NCBI GenBank assembly: GCA_028703445.1
Contig: JAQVMW010000001.1
Coordinates: forward strand, 124,001-188,000
Origin: Candidatus Peribacteraceae bacterium
GTDB lineage: Bacteria; Patescibacteriota; Gracilibacteria; Peribacterales; Peribacteraceae
Reading direction: 5' to 3'
Length of the DNA: 64,000 nt
Below the pieces are notes generated by a model. That model saw only the letters and a list, made by a program, of their open reading frames with translations, was not told where the DNA came from and searched no databases. The stretch's first letter is position 1, and every line of letters begins with the position of its first letter. The translations under genes were made by a program, and so were the position numbers. Positions 46,955-56,729 of the stretch are shown piece by piece.

Positions 46955-47226
46955 AGCGTTGGCTCATTGCCAGTTCTATAACGCACTGTACATTGTTTTC
47001 CATGGAGCTCATAGAATCCGTGCACTGAAAATCGCCACAGTGGGAATATTTTCTCTCAAACTCATGCAGCCAATTTTTTCATGATCGCAGAAAAAGACAG
47101 ATCTTCTGCCTGACCAACATTCCGAAGATGGTATTCACCGCCATCGGCACACATTCGACCGAGATCCGGATGGCACGGCCACACGAAAGAACGTGCGGGG
47201 CATCGTGATATTTTGTCATTTTCATT

Positions 47227-48084
47227 TCATGACAGTTTCTGTCGAATTGTAAAAAATAATTTATATTTCCATTTGGATGGAATGCAGAATATGGAAAGGA
47301 AATGAAGAACATTGTAAATTCTGTCCAGGAGCGAGGCATCGTATTCCTTAAAATATTTTTTACGGATATTAATCGTCGCAATTTCCATATCTCGCCTTCG
47401 CTCATGCGTCAATGAATGGGACCTGGTCCTGTACCAATAGACAACCTGTGGTAGGTTCGCAAACTGCATCGTTCTGCCAAGACGAAAATAAAGATCATAA
47501 TCCTCGGCAACCTGATAAACCGTATCGAACATTCCAGATCGGACAAGTACATTTCGACGGATCATGATGGATCCAAAACAAAACGGCATGAAAAGAAATA
47601 AATGCTTCCGTATCGTGGCATCGTCGATCCAATAGCGTCTCTCCGCGACGGGAACCATCCTTTCATTGAGCACCAGAATCGCTCCACCAACGACACCCAC
47701 CTTGGGTTGTGATTGGAGAAAGCGTACCTGTGCTTCCAGACGCTCAGGCAACGAAATGTCATCCGCATCCATCATGGCGACGAATGTTCCGCGAGCCTGG
47801 ATAATACCCAGATTCCGGGCGTGTGCCACGCCTGCATTCTTCTGCAGAGAAAGCACGATGATTCTTTTGTCTTGCATCGCATATGTTTCAATCATGTGCT
47901 GCGTTCCGTCTTGCGATCCGTCATTCACGATGATCAATTCGAAATCGCTGAATGATTGGGAAAGAATACTTTCAATAGCCTCGGCAATGTACTGTTCCAC
48001 GTTGAAAGCCGGCATGACGACCGAAACCAGAGGCGCCTTACTCGACGACCCCTGTCTGTCCGCTAATGGAAAAACCTGATCCAC
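47227..48084 (-). CDS. GT2 glycosyltransferase, paralogue 1
   Basis: 285 aa. GT-A fold: VSVVMPAFNVEQYIAEAIES, LIIVNDGS, metal site MMDADDI, then EDYDLYFRL and YRTRSHSL. Transfers a sugar to a growing surface glycan. The start is taken as GTG at 48084, since CATACT ends exactly 7 bases before it and the third paralogue loses homology just upstream. The upstream frame to 48120 adds MRVFTDYAILRA. The first 100 bases are almost identical to the paralogues at 49318 and 51180. Confidence 0.88.
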   Translation of the reverse strand: MDQVFPLADRQGSSSKAPLVSVVMPAFNVEQYIAEAIESILSQSFSDFELIIVNDGSQDGTQHMIETYAMQDKRIIVLSLQKNAGVAHARNLGIIQARGTFVAMMDADDISLPERLEAQVRFLQSQPKVGVVGGAILVLNERMVPVAERRYWIDDATIRKHLFLFMPFCFGSIMIRRNVLVRSGMFDTVYQVAEDYDLYFRLGRTMQFANLPQVVYWYRTRSHSLTHERRRDMEIATINIRKKYFKEYDASLLDRIYNVLHFLSIFCIPSKWKYKLFFTIRQKLS

Positions 48085-48209
48085 AGCCCGTAGTATGGCA
48101 TAGTCAGTAAACACGCGCACAAAACGGTAACCTGAACTGAAATCTCAAATGCATCACTTCTGAAGGTACGATAGGAGGGAATGGCTAGCAATCTTCCCCT
48201 CCTCACCGT

Positions 48210-48347
48210 ATGGCTCACCTTACACGTTCTTTGCGAGATCAGCTTGAAGCGCTCTACCGTGCGCGTCTTTCCCAGAAAGACATTGCCCGCCTTCACGGCA
48301 TTACTCCTCACTTATCCGTATTCTGCAGAAAGCCGGCTTCATCGTGA
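48210..48347 (+). pseudogene. HTH remnant resembling an IS30-type transposase start
   Basis: 45 codons: LTRSLRDQLEALYRARLSQKDIARLHG has the form of the N-terminal HTH of IS30-like transposases (LT..ER..I..L...G.S...IA..LG). The frame then breaks down and stops. No inverted repeats were found. The rest of 48085-48466 is non-coding. Confidence 0.35.
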
Positions 48348-48466
48348 CACCCCCACATACTTTACTGGTTGCTCGGTGGAGGGTACCTGCAGGCGAGAAG
48401 ACAACCACAAACTGCACCGACCGAGAAAGTCGCATGAGCAGGCAAAGATGCTCGTCAGCTCCGCCA

Positions 48467-49318
48467 TCAAATGATGAATTCCCTCACTTTCATGAACATC
48501 CATGCTTTGAATCGTGATGGAAACACGTACATGGAAAACTGATGGAGGACATTGTAAGTTCTGTCGGAAAGAGTCGCTCCGTAGACTTGAAAATATTTTC
48601 TGCGTATCTCGATCGTTCTGAATTCCCTATTCCTCATATCAATAGAAGCAACCCGCCGGATCCTATACCAGTACAAAAGTTCAGGCAGGTTCGCGAATTT
48701 TGTTACAAGCCCGATGCGCAGGAAGAGGTCGTAATCATAAGCGGTGCGGTATCGGGGATCATACAAGCCCACTCTGTCGAGAATGCTCTTCCGGAACATG
48801 ATCGAGGCATGGCAGAAAGGACTATATTTGAATATTCTCTTTTGAATGGCTTCATTCGTGAGCCGATACTCTCTCTTCGCAAGGATCCTTTTGTCTTCGG
48901 TCATCAACATCATCGCCCCTCCGACAACACCCACCTCAGGATGTGATTCGAGAAAGCGCACCTGTTTTTCAAGTCTCTGTGGAACTGCAATGTCATCCGC
49001 ATCCATCCTGGCAATATAGATGCCTCTTGCGAGTGTAAGACCAATGTTGGCTGCCACAGCGGCATTGAGATTTTGTGAGTTCGAGCGATAGCAAATTCTA
49101 GGATCACGTCTCGCATAGTCTTCGATGACATTGAGTGTTCGATCGCTTGATCCGTCATTCACGATGATCAATTCGAAATCGCTGAATGATTGGGAAAGAA
49201 TACTTTCAATAGCCTCGGCAATGTACTGTTCCACGTTGAAAGCCGGCATGACGACCGAAACCAGAGGCGCCTTGTTCGACGACCCCTGTCTGTCCGCTAA
49301 TGGAAAAACCTGATCCAC
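48467..49318 (-). CDS. GT2 glycosyltransferase, paralogue 2
   Basis: 283 aa. Same fold and motifs as paralogue 1 (VSVVMPAFNVEQYIAE, IIVNDGSSD, RMDADDI, YDLFLRI). The 5' 100 bases and the upstream 40 bases match paralogue 1 almost base for base, while the acceptor half differs strongly. The donor half therefore looks homogenised and the specificity half free to change. GTG start at 49318 with CATACT 7 bases before it. Confidence 0.88.
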   Translation of the reverse strand: MDQVFPLADRQGSSNKAPLVSVVMPAFNVEQYIAEAIESILSQSFSDFELIIVNDGSSDRTLNVIEDYARRDPRICYRSNSQNLNAAVAANIGLTLARGIYIARMDADDIAVPQRLEKQVRFLESHPEVGVVGGAMMLMTEDKRILAKREYRLTNEAIQKRIFKYSPFCHASIMFRKSILDRVGLYDPRYRTAYDYDLFLRIGLVTKFANLPELLYWYRIRRVASIDMRNREFRTIEIRRKYFQVYGATLSDRTYNVLHQFSMYVFPSRFKAWMFMKVREFII

Positions 49319-49435
49319 AGCCCGTAGTATGGCATAGTCAGTAAACACGCGCACAAAACGGTAATCGCTGTCGGATATTCAAGAGAATTAGTGAGTGAAG
49401 ACTGCCGAAGTCATGAAAAGCTACTTGGCATACAC

Positions 49436-50164
49436 TCAATGATGCTGCGAACGGGGAAATTTCGACGCCGCTTTGGTGAAACGACACTTCCACCAGAGAA
49501 TACCGATATCCCGAAGAGCTGAGAGAATGAGACGCAGATTGCATCCCCTGGCTTTCCCGGCCTGACGAGGAACACAGGTCACTTCCACCATTCCAATACG
49601 ATATCCACCCCACACAGCACGAATCACTCTTTCGGGCTCTCTGAAAACGCTCCGTGATCGCACGGGAAGCTCGTCAAAAAGCCTGCGTCGGATCACCTTG
49701 GCTCCGCCGGGATCGAACAGATCAATGCCAAAGCACACACGACAGACCCATCGATAGAGACCGGAGATCAGTGCTCGATAGGGTGAGTAGTGCTTCTGTT
49801 TGCGCTTGCAGATGAGCACATCGCATACATCCAAATGAGGCAGGCATTTGGCAATGATATCCGAGGAATACTGGCCATCAGCACCCAAAGCCAAGACAAA
49901 TTCTTTCTTTGCGGCACGCTGGACGTTCTCGAAGGCTCTGGCCATTCCCTCGTTGCACGCATGAAAGACGGGGGTAATGATCGTCGGATGCCGACTAGCC
50001 AGATCTTTGATGATGATGCACGTACGGTCGGTGCTGCCATCGTCGAGAAGGACTATCTCAAAATCTCCATTGAGTTCCCGAAGCGCCGCGAGATAGGCAT
50101 TGACCGTACCTTCCAGGCTTTCCTCTTCGTTGTATGCAGGAATGGCAAGGGAAAGAGAAGGCAT
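49436..50164 (-). CDS. GT2 glycosyltransferase, dolichyl-phosphate-mannose-synthase-like
   Basis: 242 aa. LSLAIPAYNEEESLEGTVNAY, IVLLDDGSTDRT, LGADGQY and FGIDLFDPGGAKVIRRRLF are typical of DPM1/UDP-sugar polyprenyl-phosphate transferases. Unlike true membrane-fused forms it has no C-terminal membrane pair. ATG 50164 was chosen: GATTACTCT lies 6 bases before it. Confidence 0.85.
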   Translation of the reverse strand: MPSLSLAIPAYNEEESLEGTVNAYLAALRELNGDFEIVLLDDGSTDRTCIIIKDLASRHPTIITPVFHACNEGMARAFENVQRAAKKEFVLALGADGQYSSDIIAKCLPHLDVCDVLICKRKQKHYSPYRALISGLYRWVCRVCFGIDLFDPGGAKVIRRRLFDELPVRSRSVFREPERVIRAVWGGYRIGMVEVTCVPRQAGKARGCNLRLILSALRDIGILWWKCRFTKAASKFPRSQHH

Positions 50165-50322
50165 GGATACAGAGTAATCCCCCTGCGCAGCAGAAGACAA
50201 TGAATTGTATCAGTCCTTCGTGCTTAGCCCGCATCCAGAACCAGAATCGTAATTGTCTCTGCACCATCGAACCGGGCAAAATACTGATAAGCCACGGTGA
50301 CCACACTGCCCACTCTCCTGCA

Positions 50323-51180
50323 TCAAACAATTGATTCTCGAAGTTTCAAAAAAATCCAGTATTTCCATTGGGAAGGGATAACAAAGAGCGAGAGGAAATG
50401 AAGAAAATTGTAGATTCTGTCGGATACAGAGGCTCCATACGCCTTGAAATACACTTTTCGGATGCTGATCGTTTCGATCTCCATCATCTTTTTTTGTACG
50501 AAAGAAAGTGAGCCTGGTCTTACCCTATATCGATGCACCAGCTCATCGAGGTTGGCGAATTGAGAAATCATTCCTATACGAAAATAGAGGTCATAGTCTG
50601 CAGTACCACGATATTGTAGATTGTACATCCCTGATTGTTCTAACACACCCTTTCGCATCATGGTAGACGGATGACAAAAGGGATTGAAATAAAACATTCG
50701 CTTGCGAATCGCAGCATCGTCGATCGGATACCGCCTCTCGCCAATAAGGATGTTGTGCTCATTGACGATGACCATCGCACCCCCGACAACACCCACCTCA
50801 GGATGTGATTCGAGAAAGCGCACCTGTTTTTCAAGTCTCTGTGGAACTGCAATGTCATCCGCATCCATCATGGCGATGTATGTTCCGCGGACATGGGTCA
50901 GACCCATATTCCTCGCATGATTAATTCCAAAATTTTGATCGGTGGATCGACGGATAATCCTCACGTCCTGTCTCGCATATTTTTCGATGATGTCCAGTGT
51001 GGCATCGCTTGATCCATCGTTTATAATGATGAACTCGAAATCGTCGCATGTTTGAGAAAGGATACTCTCGATGGATTCTGCGATGTACTGCTCCACGTTG
51101 TAGGCCGGCATGACGACCGAAACCAGAGGCGCCTTGCTCGACGACCCCTGTCTGTCCGCTAATGGAAAAACCTGATCCAC
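50323..51180 (-). CDS. GT2 glycosyltransferase, paralogue 3
   Basis: 285 aa, VSVVMPAYNVEQYIAESIES, IIINDGSSDAT, MMDADDI, DYDLYFRIG. Homology to paralogues 1 and 2 begins at CTGTGGATCAGG, that is at the proposed GTG start (51180). Here CATAAT stands 6 bases before the GTG in otherwise unrelated DNA, which supports this start. The methyltransferase gene ends 7 bases upstream. Confidence 0.88.
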   Translation of the reverse strand: MDQVFPLADRQGSSSKAPLVSVVMPAYNVEQYIAESIESILSQTCDDFEFIIINDGSSDATLDIIEKYARQDVRIIRRSTDQNFGINHARNMGLTHVRGTYIAMMDADDIAVPQRLEKQVRFLESHPEVGVVGGAMVIVNEHNILIGERRYPIDDAAIRKRMFYFNPFCHPSTMMRKGVLEQSGMYNLQYRGTADYDLYFRIGMISQFANLDELVHRYRVRPGSLSFVQKKMMEIETISIRKVYFKAYGASVSDRIYNFLHFLSLFVIPSQWKYWIFLKLRESIV

Positions 51181-51187
51181 AGATTCA

Positions 51188-51913
51188 TTATGATCTCCTT
51201 CTGGCAAGCACACACACACTAAAACACATCAAATCTTCAGACTTTTTTGTAAGGAATGAGAGAAGGTAGATCACCAGAACCGTGGGCAATATGCAAAAAA
51301 AGGAAGCGTATGCCACAACACCGATACGCGAGTATTTCCTGAGTATAAAGGGAGTACGGACCATTTCCTGAAGAACCGAAGTAAAATAATTGCCGTTCCT
51401 GCGTATCTCCAGAATCTCGAAACCATGATCTGCCAGGATCCTCTGATACCAGTACGGGGAGAAGCCTGTACAAAAGTGAAAGGGGGCAAAATGTGTCGGA
51501 GACCAGAAGGGAGCTGCGAGAATTAACCGACCATTGTACTTAAGGATCCTCGCAAATTCCGCAATGGCACGATCTGGATAGGGCAAATGCTCCAGAACCT
51601 CCGTACAGAGGATATTCTGAAACGAACAATCCTCAACCGGAATAGCGCACGCATCCGAAATCACATCGATACGGGATGTATCCCACACTCCAGTGTGCAG
51701 GCCTTTTCCGTCCCCTTTGCCATCATACTGCATGGAATCCTGGGAGGTATACCTCAAGTGAGAACACATGTTCCGGAAGGGGCACTCGCCGGCACCCACA
51801 TCGAGGAGTGTTTCGCCTGCGGGTATGCCCCGCAATTGGTATTCCGTCCACTGCTCTCTTAAGAAAACTGAACGAAGAAAAGGGAACGCCCGATAGATCG
51901 CTTCTCGCATCAT
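51188..51913 (-). CDS. SAM-dependent methyltransferase (class I)
   Basis: 241 aa. LLDVGAGECPFR is the SAM-binding loop, DACAIPVEDCSFQNILCTEVLEHLPYPDRAIAEFARILK the Methyltransf_11 core. A hydrophobic C-terminal segment (VVAYASFFCILPTVLVIYLLSFL) may anchor it to the membrane. Within the glycan region it probably methylates a sugar or lipid intermediate. Start ATG 51913 (GTG 51919 also possible). Confidence 0.82.
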   Translation of the reverse strand: MMREAIYRAFPFLRSVFLREQWTEYQLRGIPAGETLLDVGAGECPFRNMCSHLRYTSQDSMQYDGKGDGKGLHTGVWDTSRIDVISDACAIPVEDCSFQNILCTEVLEHLPYPDRAIAEFARILKYNGRLILAAPFWSPTHFAPFHFCTGFSPYWYQRILADHGFEILEIRRNGNYFTSVLQEMVRTPFILRKYSRIGVVAYASFFCILPTVLVIYLLSFLTKKSEDLMCFSVCVLARRRS

Positions 51914-52146
51914 AGGCACATGATCATCTGTAATCGCTGACTAGAATAGTACGGAATAGGGGAAAGATCTCCTTGTCAGAACTGCAGGATCACCTCATCG
52001 CAAACCTTGTGCGAAGTAAGCCATCTCACATCATAGCAACATGAACAGTATTGCACTTTCTCCTACAATTTTGCCTTCGCATACAAGAAAAAATACCATC
52101 GTTCTTGGATTTCTTTTGTCTTTTTCGTCATTTGAAGGCTGTTTAT

Positions 52147-52395
52147 ATGGCTGGCTATTGCAGTCCACAGTGCTCAGCACTCCAATCCGCTATGTCTATT
52201 TCTGTACCTGAACCGCACACTACCATCGAATTCTGCCGTGCGTTCGATCTCAATGACAGAATTCAACAGATTCTGACAGATTCCTCACAGAACACTGAGC
52301 TGCATAACCTGCTTGTCCGAGGTTCGATGCAGAATTTATGTCGTATATTGCAAGAAGTTAAGTTCGCGAAGGAGCCGACATTGATTACACAATGA
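52147..52395 (+). CDS. small hypothetical protein or gene remnant
   Basis: About 82 aa, no known family. Its segment VPEPHTTIEFCRAFDLNDR reappears, diverged, at 53970-54030 (APDPHAIIKFRCAFDPNDG), so both may be pieces of one older gene or repeat. Start uncertain. The 52051 extension looks non-coding. The region 51920-52146 shows nothing else. Confidence 0.3.
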   Translation: MAGYCSPQCSALQSAMSISVPEPHTTIEFCRAFDLNDRIQQILTDSSQNTELHNLLVRGSMQNLCRILQEVKFAKEPTLITQ

Positions 52396-52434
52396 CCTAT
52401 CGTAGGATTGATATATCCGTGTACGATATGATCG

Positions 52435-53979
52435 TTGTCAGATTCTGCTAATTCATCGGTTACCGCAGCCACTGCAGTTCATTATCATTCAGGTTCCTCC
52501 CCTGTCATATTTCACTTGATCAGACGCATACTCATTTCGCTTGCTCTTTTTTCTTGCTTCGCTGCCCTTTGGATTTTCTTCAACTGGCCGGCGCTCCATA
52601 CGGAATGGTGGGCAATGGATGATTACGTATCTTTCAATCAGATAGCTTCTCAGCATGTGACAAATGTGTTTCGGACTTTGCTACGGGGAGGGAGACCATT
52701 CGCCACGCTGATATGGATCCTCAAGAAAGTCATCTGGATGGTTATGCAATCCTCTGAGGGCGCGAATATCGCCATGCGCCTGTTCCAAGGAGGAACACAC
52801 ATAATTATTGCAACCATCATCGGGGTAACTCTTGCACGATCCACGGGACATCGCTTGGCCTTTTGGACTGCGCTCCCGTTCTTACTATGGCCATTTGGAG
52901 GCGAGGCTACATACTGGCTTTCTGCAGCACCCTATCCTGTTGCCAGCCTTCTCTCGCTCATTGGCGTATTACTCTGCCTACAGCCAAAGGCCACCCTGCT
53001 GCGACACTCTTTCGGTGTAGGGCTCATCATTTGTTCTGTCCTCACCAACCAGTCAGCAACCTTGCTAGGCCTCGTTGTTTTTTGCATTCTTCTCACACGC
53101 TCCATAGGAGGACAGCAATGGCGCAAAATTCCTCGCAAACCTCTTGGACTCATTCTTCTCGCCTACACCGTCGGAGGAATGGTGAGTACCCTCTGTGCAA
53201 TCTGGGGACAGGACCAAAGAATAACGGAAGCACATTTCTTTCTTCTCAGCACCCCTTGGAACTTGCTCTTATTGCTTTGGCGACTGCTCATTACTCATTC
53301 GGATCTTTATCCATCATGGCTTCAATTCATTCAGATTGCTGTAATTTTCTTGCCGATCCTCATGCTCATGAGCCACGCACGTACGCGTCCATGCTCTGTC
53401 ATGCGCGTCCTCTTTTTGTTACTGTTTCTCGCTTTTCTCCCCATCCTTCCTAACATCATTCTCGACCTGCATTGGTTACCCGGAAGATTGCTCTATTCTG
53501 CCCCCCTGATCTACACCGCAGCACTTTGTTTGCTGTTACTCTCTCAACGTAAACCATTCTTCAATCCTTCGGTTGTGACTCTCTTATTAGTAGCTTTGAT
53601 GATGGGTGGCTATTACCCCATCTCCAGAAGATTTGCTCTCGATCACGTCATAAACTCTAGGAACGACTTCCTTACCATCCAAGAACTCGATAGTCTTGCA
53701 ATGCGCGAGGACATTTCGCAGATCGTCGTTGCACATAAAGCACCAATGATTAACCCCTACAAAATCCGATACTACTGGTTCGGCGAATCGGTCACCTCCG
53801 CGTTTGAGCGCTCATGGAGTACAGAAGGTCTTGTTCACTTTTACTCCACACAACTTGGCATCACGAACGACCAGAAAGCAAATGCTACCTGCCTATCTCT
53901 CTGTACGATTCACGGTAACTCCCAGCGACATATAGAACTCATTTCTTCCCCTTTTCGTTTCATCTGCTTCTGCCCCTGA
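52435..53979 (+). CDS. polytopic glycosyltransferase-like protein (GtrII type)
   Basis: 514 aa with about 11 membrane helices. Early motifs WWAMDDYVSF and GGRPFATLIWIL match the first outer loop (acidic pair, then GRP) of GtrII-like glucosyltransferases of the GT-C class, which move sugars from polyprenyl phosphate to glycans outside. The start is TTG at 52435, with TACGAT ending 7 bases upstream. A C-terminal soluble part of about 110 residues follows the last helix. Confidence 0.65.
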   Translation: MSDSANSSVTAATAVHYHSGSSPVIFHLIRRILISLALFSCFAALWIFFNWPALHTEWWAMDDYVSFNQIASQHVTNVFRTLLRGGRPFATLIWILKKVIWMVMQSSEGANIAMRLFQGGTHIIIATIIGVTLARSTGHRLAFWTALPFLLWPFGGEATYWLSAAPYPVASLLSLIGVLLCLQPKATLLRHSFGVGLIICSVLTNQSATLLGLVVFCILLTRSIGGQQWRKIPRKPLGLILLAYTVGGMVSTLCAIWGQDQRITEAHFFLLSTPWNLLLLLWRLLITHSDLYPSWLQFIQIAVIFLPILMLMSHARTRPCSVMRVLFLLLFLAFLPILPNIILDLHWLPGRLLYSAPLIYTAALCLLLLSQRKPFFNPSVVTLLLVALMMGGYYPISRRFALDHVINSRNDFLTIQELDSLAMREDISQIVVAHKAPMINPYKIRYYWFGESVTSAFERSWSTEGLVHFYSTQLGITNDQKANATCLSLCTIHGNSQRHIELISSPFRFICFCP

Positions 53980-54079
53980 CCCGCACGCTATCATCAAATT
54001 TCGCTGCGCATTCGATCCCAATGACGGAAAAAACGACCTGCAAACAGCTTTTTACGCTGAAGAGATGCTGGATGTTCAG
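53964..54079 (+). pseudogene. diverged copy of the 52.2-kb peptide segment
   Basis: In frame from 53964 to TAA 54079 it reads SAPDPHAIIKFRCAFDPNDG..., matching SVPEPHTTIEFCRAFDLND at 52.2 kb. It overlaps the end of the GtrII-like gene in another frame. No start codon of its own. Confidence 0.4.
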
Positions 54080-54113
54080 TAAACTTGACAAGTTAGCCCT
54101 CTAGTAGGAAGCT

Positions 54114-56645
54114 GTGCCTCCGATGAATTCGACACATTCGCGACAGGAGGGCGATGTACGCCATGAGCATGGCAATGGAAACGGCCATGATTTGAATGCA
54201 GGGCTTGTCCGAAAGTGGCTGAACATTCCAGCCAATCACCAGATCATCACCTGCTACGAGCTCCTCGGCATTACTCCGCAGAAAGCGGAGGTACCACAGC
54301 GGGTCAACGATGTAGAACTGGATCAACTTGCATTGCTGACTCCCTATCTGCAGGATGAGAGAACACGAGACGACGCAGAAAGAATCGCGCTCGAGCTCGA
54401 AAAAGCCAAGGAGCTTCTCGTAGATGAGAAAAGACGTTTGAAGTACAACCGTACCATCTTTGCGAAACACCCGGAACTCGCCGCGTTGTATGCCGCCGAG
54501 GAAACGTATGCCGCAGCGATCCAGTGTCTGCCGCAGACCATCTGCCCCCGCCAATCCCGGTCCACCTCTGTCCTTTCAGGCATAGCGGCATGGACGAGAA
54601 AGAGCCCCGCCATCACCGTTGCTGCAGCGGGAACATTAACTCTGCTCGCAGGAATTTTTGCCATGAGGCGGCAGAGTACATTTGATGCCGAAACATCAGT
54701 TGCCGTTGAAAAGAAACTCCCCGATGATGCACCGGAGCTGAACAGAGTGCCCGTTGCCCCGGATCCGGCTCCCGTACAGAAGAAAATCGAATCACCGAAA
54801 TCATCTGTTCCAGTCAGGGCAAATGCTCCGGAAGCAGATATTACCGTTGTTCCTCCTCCATCGATCCCTGTCGCTCCTCTCCCATCGGAAAAAATCCCCG
54901 CCCCGCCCCCCACCCCTTCTGCCACGCCGACTCCGGAAAAACCAGTGGAAGAAGCTCCGATACAGCAGGAGAAAACTCCTGAACGGAAGCCGGTTCCCTC
55001 AGCGGAAGAACTCGAAAAATACAGTGATCTTCTCAAGAGCCCGACACTCGCGAAATTTCCCGTACAGGATATCGTGGAGCAGGCACAGAAGAGCCGCGAC
55101 GCAGCCCAGCAGTCGACACTCCTCCGTATCGCCATGCAGAAAGCCCGTGCCGCGCACGATCTCGATGGAGCTATGAGCGTACTCCATGCAAAACAGGAGA
55201 TTTTCGATGATGACCCTGCCATCCTGCAAGATAAAATCGCCGTGATTCTGGAAGCTGCAGAACTCGAAGATAGAGATGTGGCCAAAGTAATGCTCCACGT
55301 GTACCACGTCACCCACGAGCTCTGCGACAGCGATGACCTGCCTGCAGCGAAGAGGTTCCTCTCAAAACTCCAGAGTCGCTCGTCTTCGAAACAGAACCGC
55401 TCATCGACGAATCGGCAGCAATTGGCGGCGATGGTGAAGTTCGTATCGCGACTCGAAGCAACCTACAAACGGCTAAACGTCGAAGATCACCTCCAGACAC
55501 CGGAAGAATTCCCCGATGATCCGAAAGCCAATGGCGTCTTGGGAGAGTACCGCTGCCTCGAACAGGGAGACTGGTCACGGACCGAGTACCTGCGCAAATC
55601 GGATAACCCCGATTTAAAGGCGCTGGCGGACCGTGTTGATCGGCTTTCCGCTCTCCCTGCAGAGGAACTTCTTCAATTTGCCAAGGATCTGCGTGATCGG
55701 CAGCCGACGAAACCCGGCCTGCTTGCGCTGGCCGTGGAATGCTGTGACTTGGGAATACGGAAAGCCGTTGAACCCATCATGGTCACGCGCCTGAAAGATC
55801 TCCGACTCACGGTCATCCGAGAGCACGGGCTCATTCTCCCGTTGGTGCAACACCCCGCAACACTCGATACACAGAAGGGAATCTCCGGCACGGACTTCCT
55901 TCCGGCTCCCGAGACGGCACCACTCCCGGGGGCAGTGCCGCTGCTCACCGGGAATCTAGAGAGTTTTCGCAAACGCAGCCGCATCGTGCGCGATGTCTGT
56001 GAAATCTCGCAACGGAACGGTGCTCTGGAATTGAAATGTGGATCGCCCTACAACGAGTGGGTTTCTCTGATACACATTCCTGCCAACCCGGAGGCACTGG
56101 CCATCGTGAAATCCGGAAAACCCTACGTATTCACCGTGACGTTTTCACGGACGAAAGGGGCTCGTACAAACGAGAAGTTACCACAAGGAGGTACTGGCTT
56201 TCTCATTCCTCTTCCCACTAAAAAACACATGAGCGTCTTGTGGGATGGGAATATGCACAAAGACTGGTGGGGCAAAAACATGCTTCGGTCCGGCATTTAT
56301 CCAGAAACACCATACTTTTGGAGTCGTGAAAAAAAATCTCCAGCGCATTTCGATCATCAAAAGCCTCTGATCAAAGAAGACGGGCGGGAATACATCTGTC
56401 AGGTTTCCGTTCGTTCGGATGGTCGGCAGATCTGCATTGACGCAATCCTGGCAGAGAATGGTCGTTCACAGGCGATTGCATCAGTATCCTTTGTGGCCCC
56501 CATGGATACCGACAGCAGTACTTACCTCCTTAGGGAGGGGAAAAACCCTCTCCCGATAGAGCCTGTTGTGGGCTTCGGAGCAGGCGGAGGAACCATGAAA
56601 GCATACGATGCCACCCTTGCGCCACTGCCACCGCAGAGACGGTGA
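54114..56645 (+). CDS. membrane-anchored protein with J-like N-terminus and planctomycete-type GDW module
   Basis: 843 aa. Residues about 45-125 (CYELLGITP ... ALELEKAKELLVDEKRRLKYN) resemble the J-domain-like YELLG modules of planctomycete proteins. One helix (about 162-180), a long Pro-rich spacer (about 205-295), a helical region, then GEYRCLEQGDWSRTEYLRKSDNPDLKALAD, similar to the YLCLVKGDW module of planctomycetes. The C-terminal 280 residues look like a beta-sandwich. Inside-out topology with the N-terminus in the cytoplasm is likely. Function unknown. GTG 54114 chosen, TAGTAG ends 6 bases before; ATG 54123 is the alternative. Confidence 0.7.
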   Translation: MPPMNSTHSRQEGDVRHEHGNGNGHDLNAGLVRKWLNIPANHQIITCYELLGITPQKAEVPQRVNDVELDQLALLTPYLQDERTRDDAERIALELEKAKELLVDEKRRLKYNRTIFAKHPELAALYAAEETYAAAIQCLPQTICPRQSRSTSVLSGIAAWTRKSPAITVAAAGTLTLLAGIFAMRRQSTFDAETSVAVEKKLPDDAPELNRVPVAPDPAPVQKKIESPKSSVPVRANAPEADITVVPPPSIPVAPLPSEKIPAPPPTPSATPTPEKPVEEAPIQQEKTPERKPVPSAEELEKYSDLLKSPTLAKFPVQDIVEQAQKSRDAAQQSTLLRIAMQKARAAHDLDGAMSVLHAKQEIFDDDPAILQDKIAVILEAAELEDRDVAKVMLHVYHVTHELCDSDDLPAAKRFLSKLQSRSSSKQNRSSTNRQQLAAMVKFVSRLEATYKRLNVEDHLQTPEEFPDDPKANGVLGEYRCLEQGDWSRTEYLRKSDNPDLKALADRVDRLSALPAEELLQFAKDLRDRQPTKPGLLALAVECCDLGIRKAVEPIMVTRLKDLRLTVIREHGLILPLVQHPATLDTQKGISGTDFLPAPETAPLPGAVPLLTGNLESFRKRSRIVRDVCEISQRNGALELKCGSPYNEWVSLIHIPANPEALAIVKSGKPYVFTVTFSRTKGARTNEKLPQGGTGFLIPLPTKKHMSVLWDGNMHKDWWGKNMLRSGIYPETPYFWSREKKSPAHFDHQKPLIKEDGREYICQVSVRSDGRQICIDAILAENGRSQAIASVSFVAPMDTDSSTYLLREGKNPLPIEPVVGFGAGGGTMKAYDATLAPLPPQRR

Positions 56646-56729
56646 ATTGTTGTTCTCTGTATCGCCCTCATCCATCGGCCAAACGAGAACGATGAAACTC
56701 TCTGTGAGAAGGTATAGTGTGTGATACGC

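Noticed and set aside
46960-47220. Possible small genes between the pyruvyl transferase and first GT2 genes
   Set aside because: Only short frames without start signals or conserved features; nothing can be supported in this gap.
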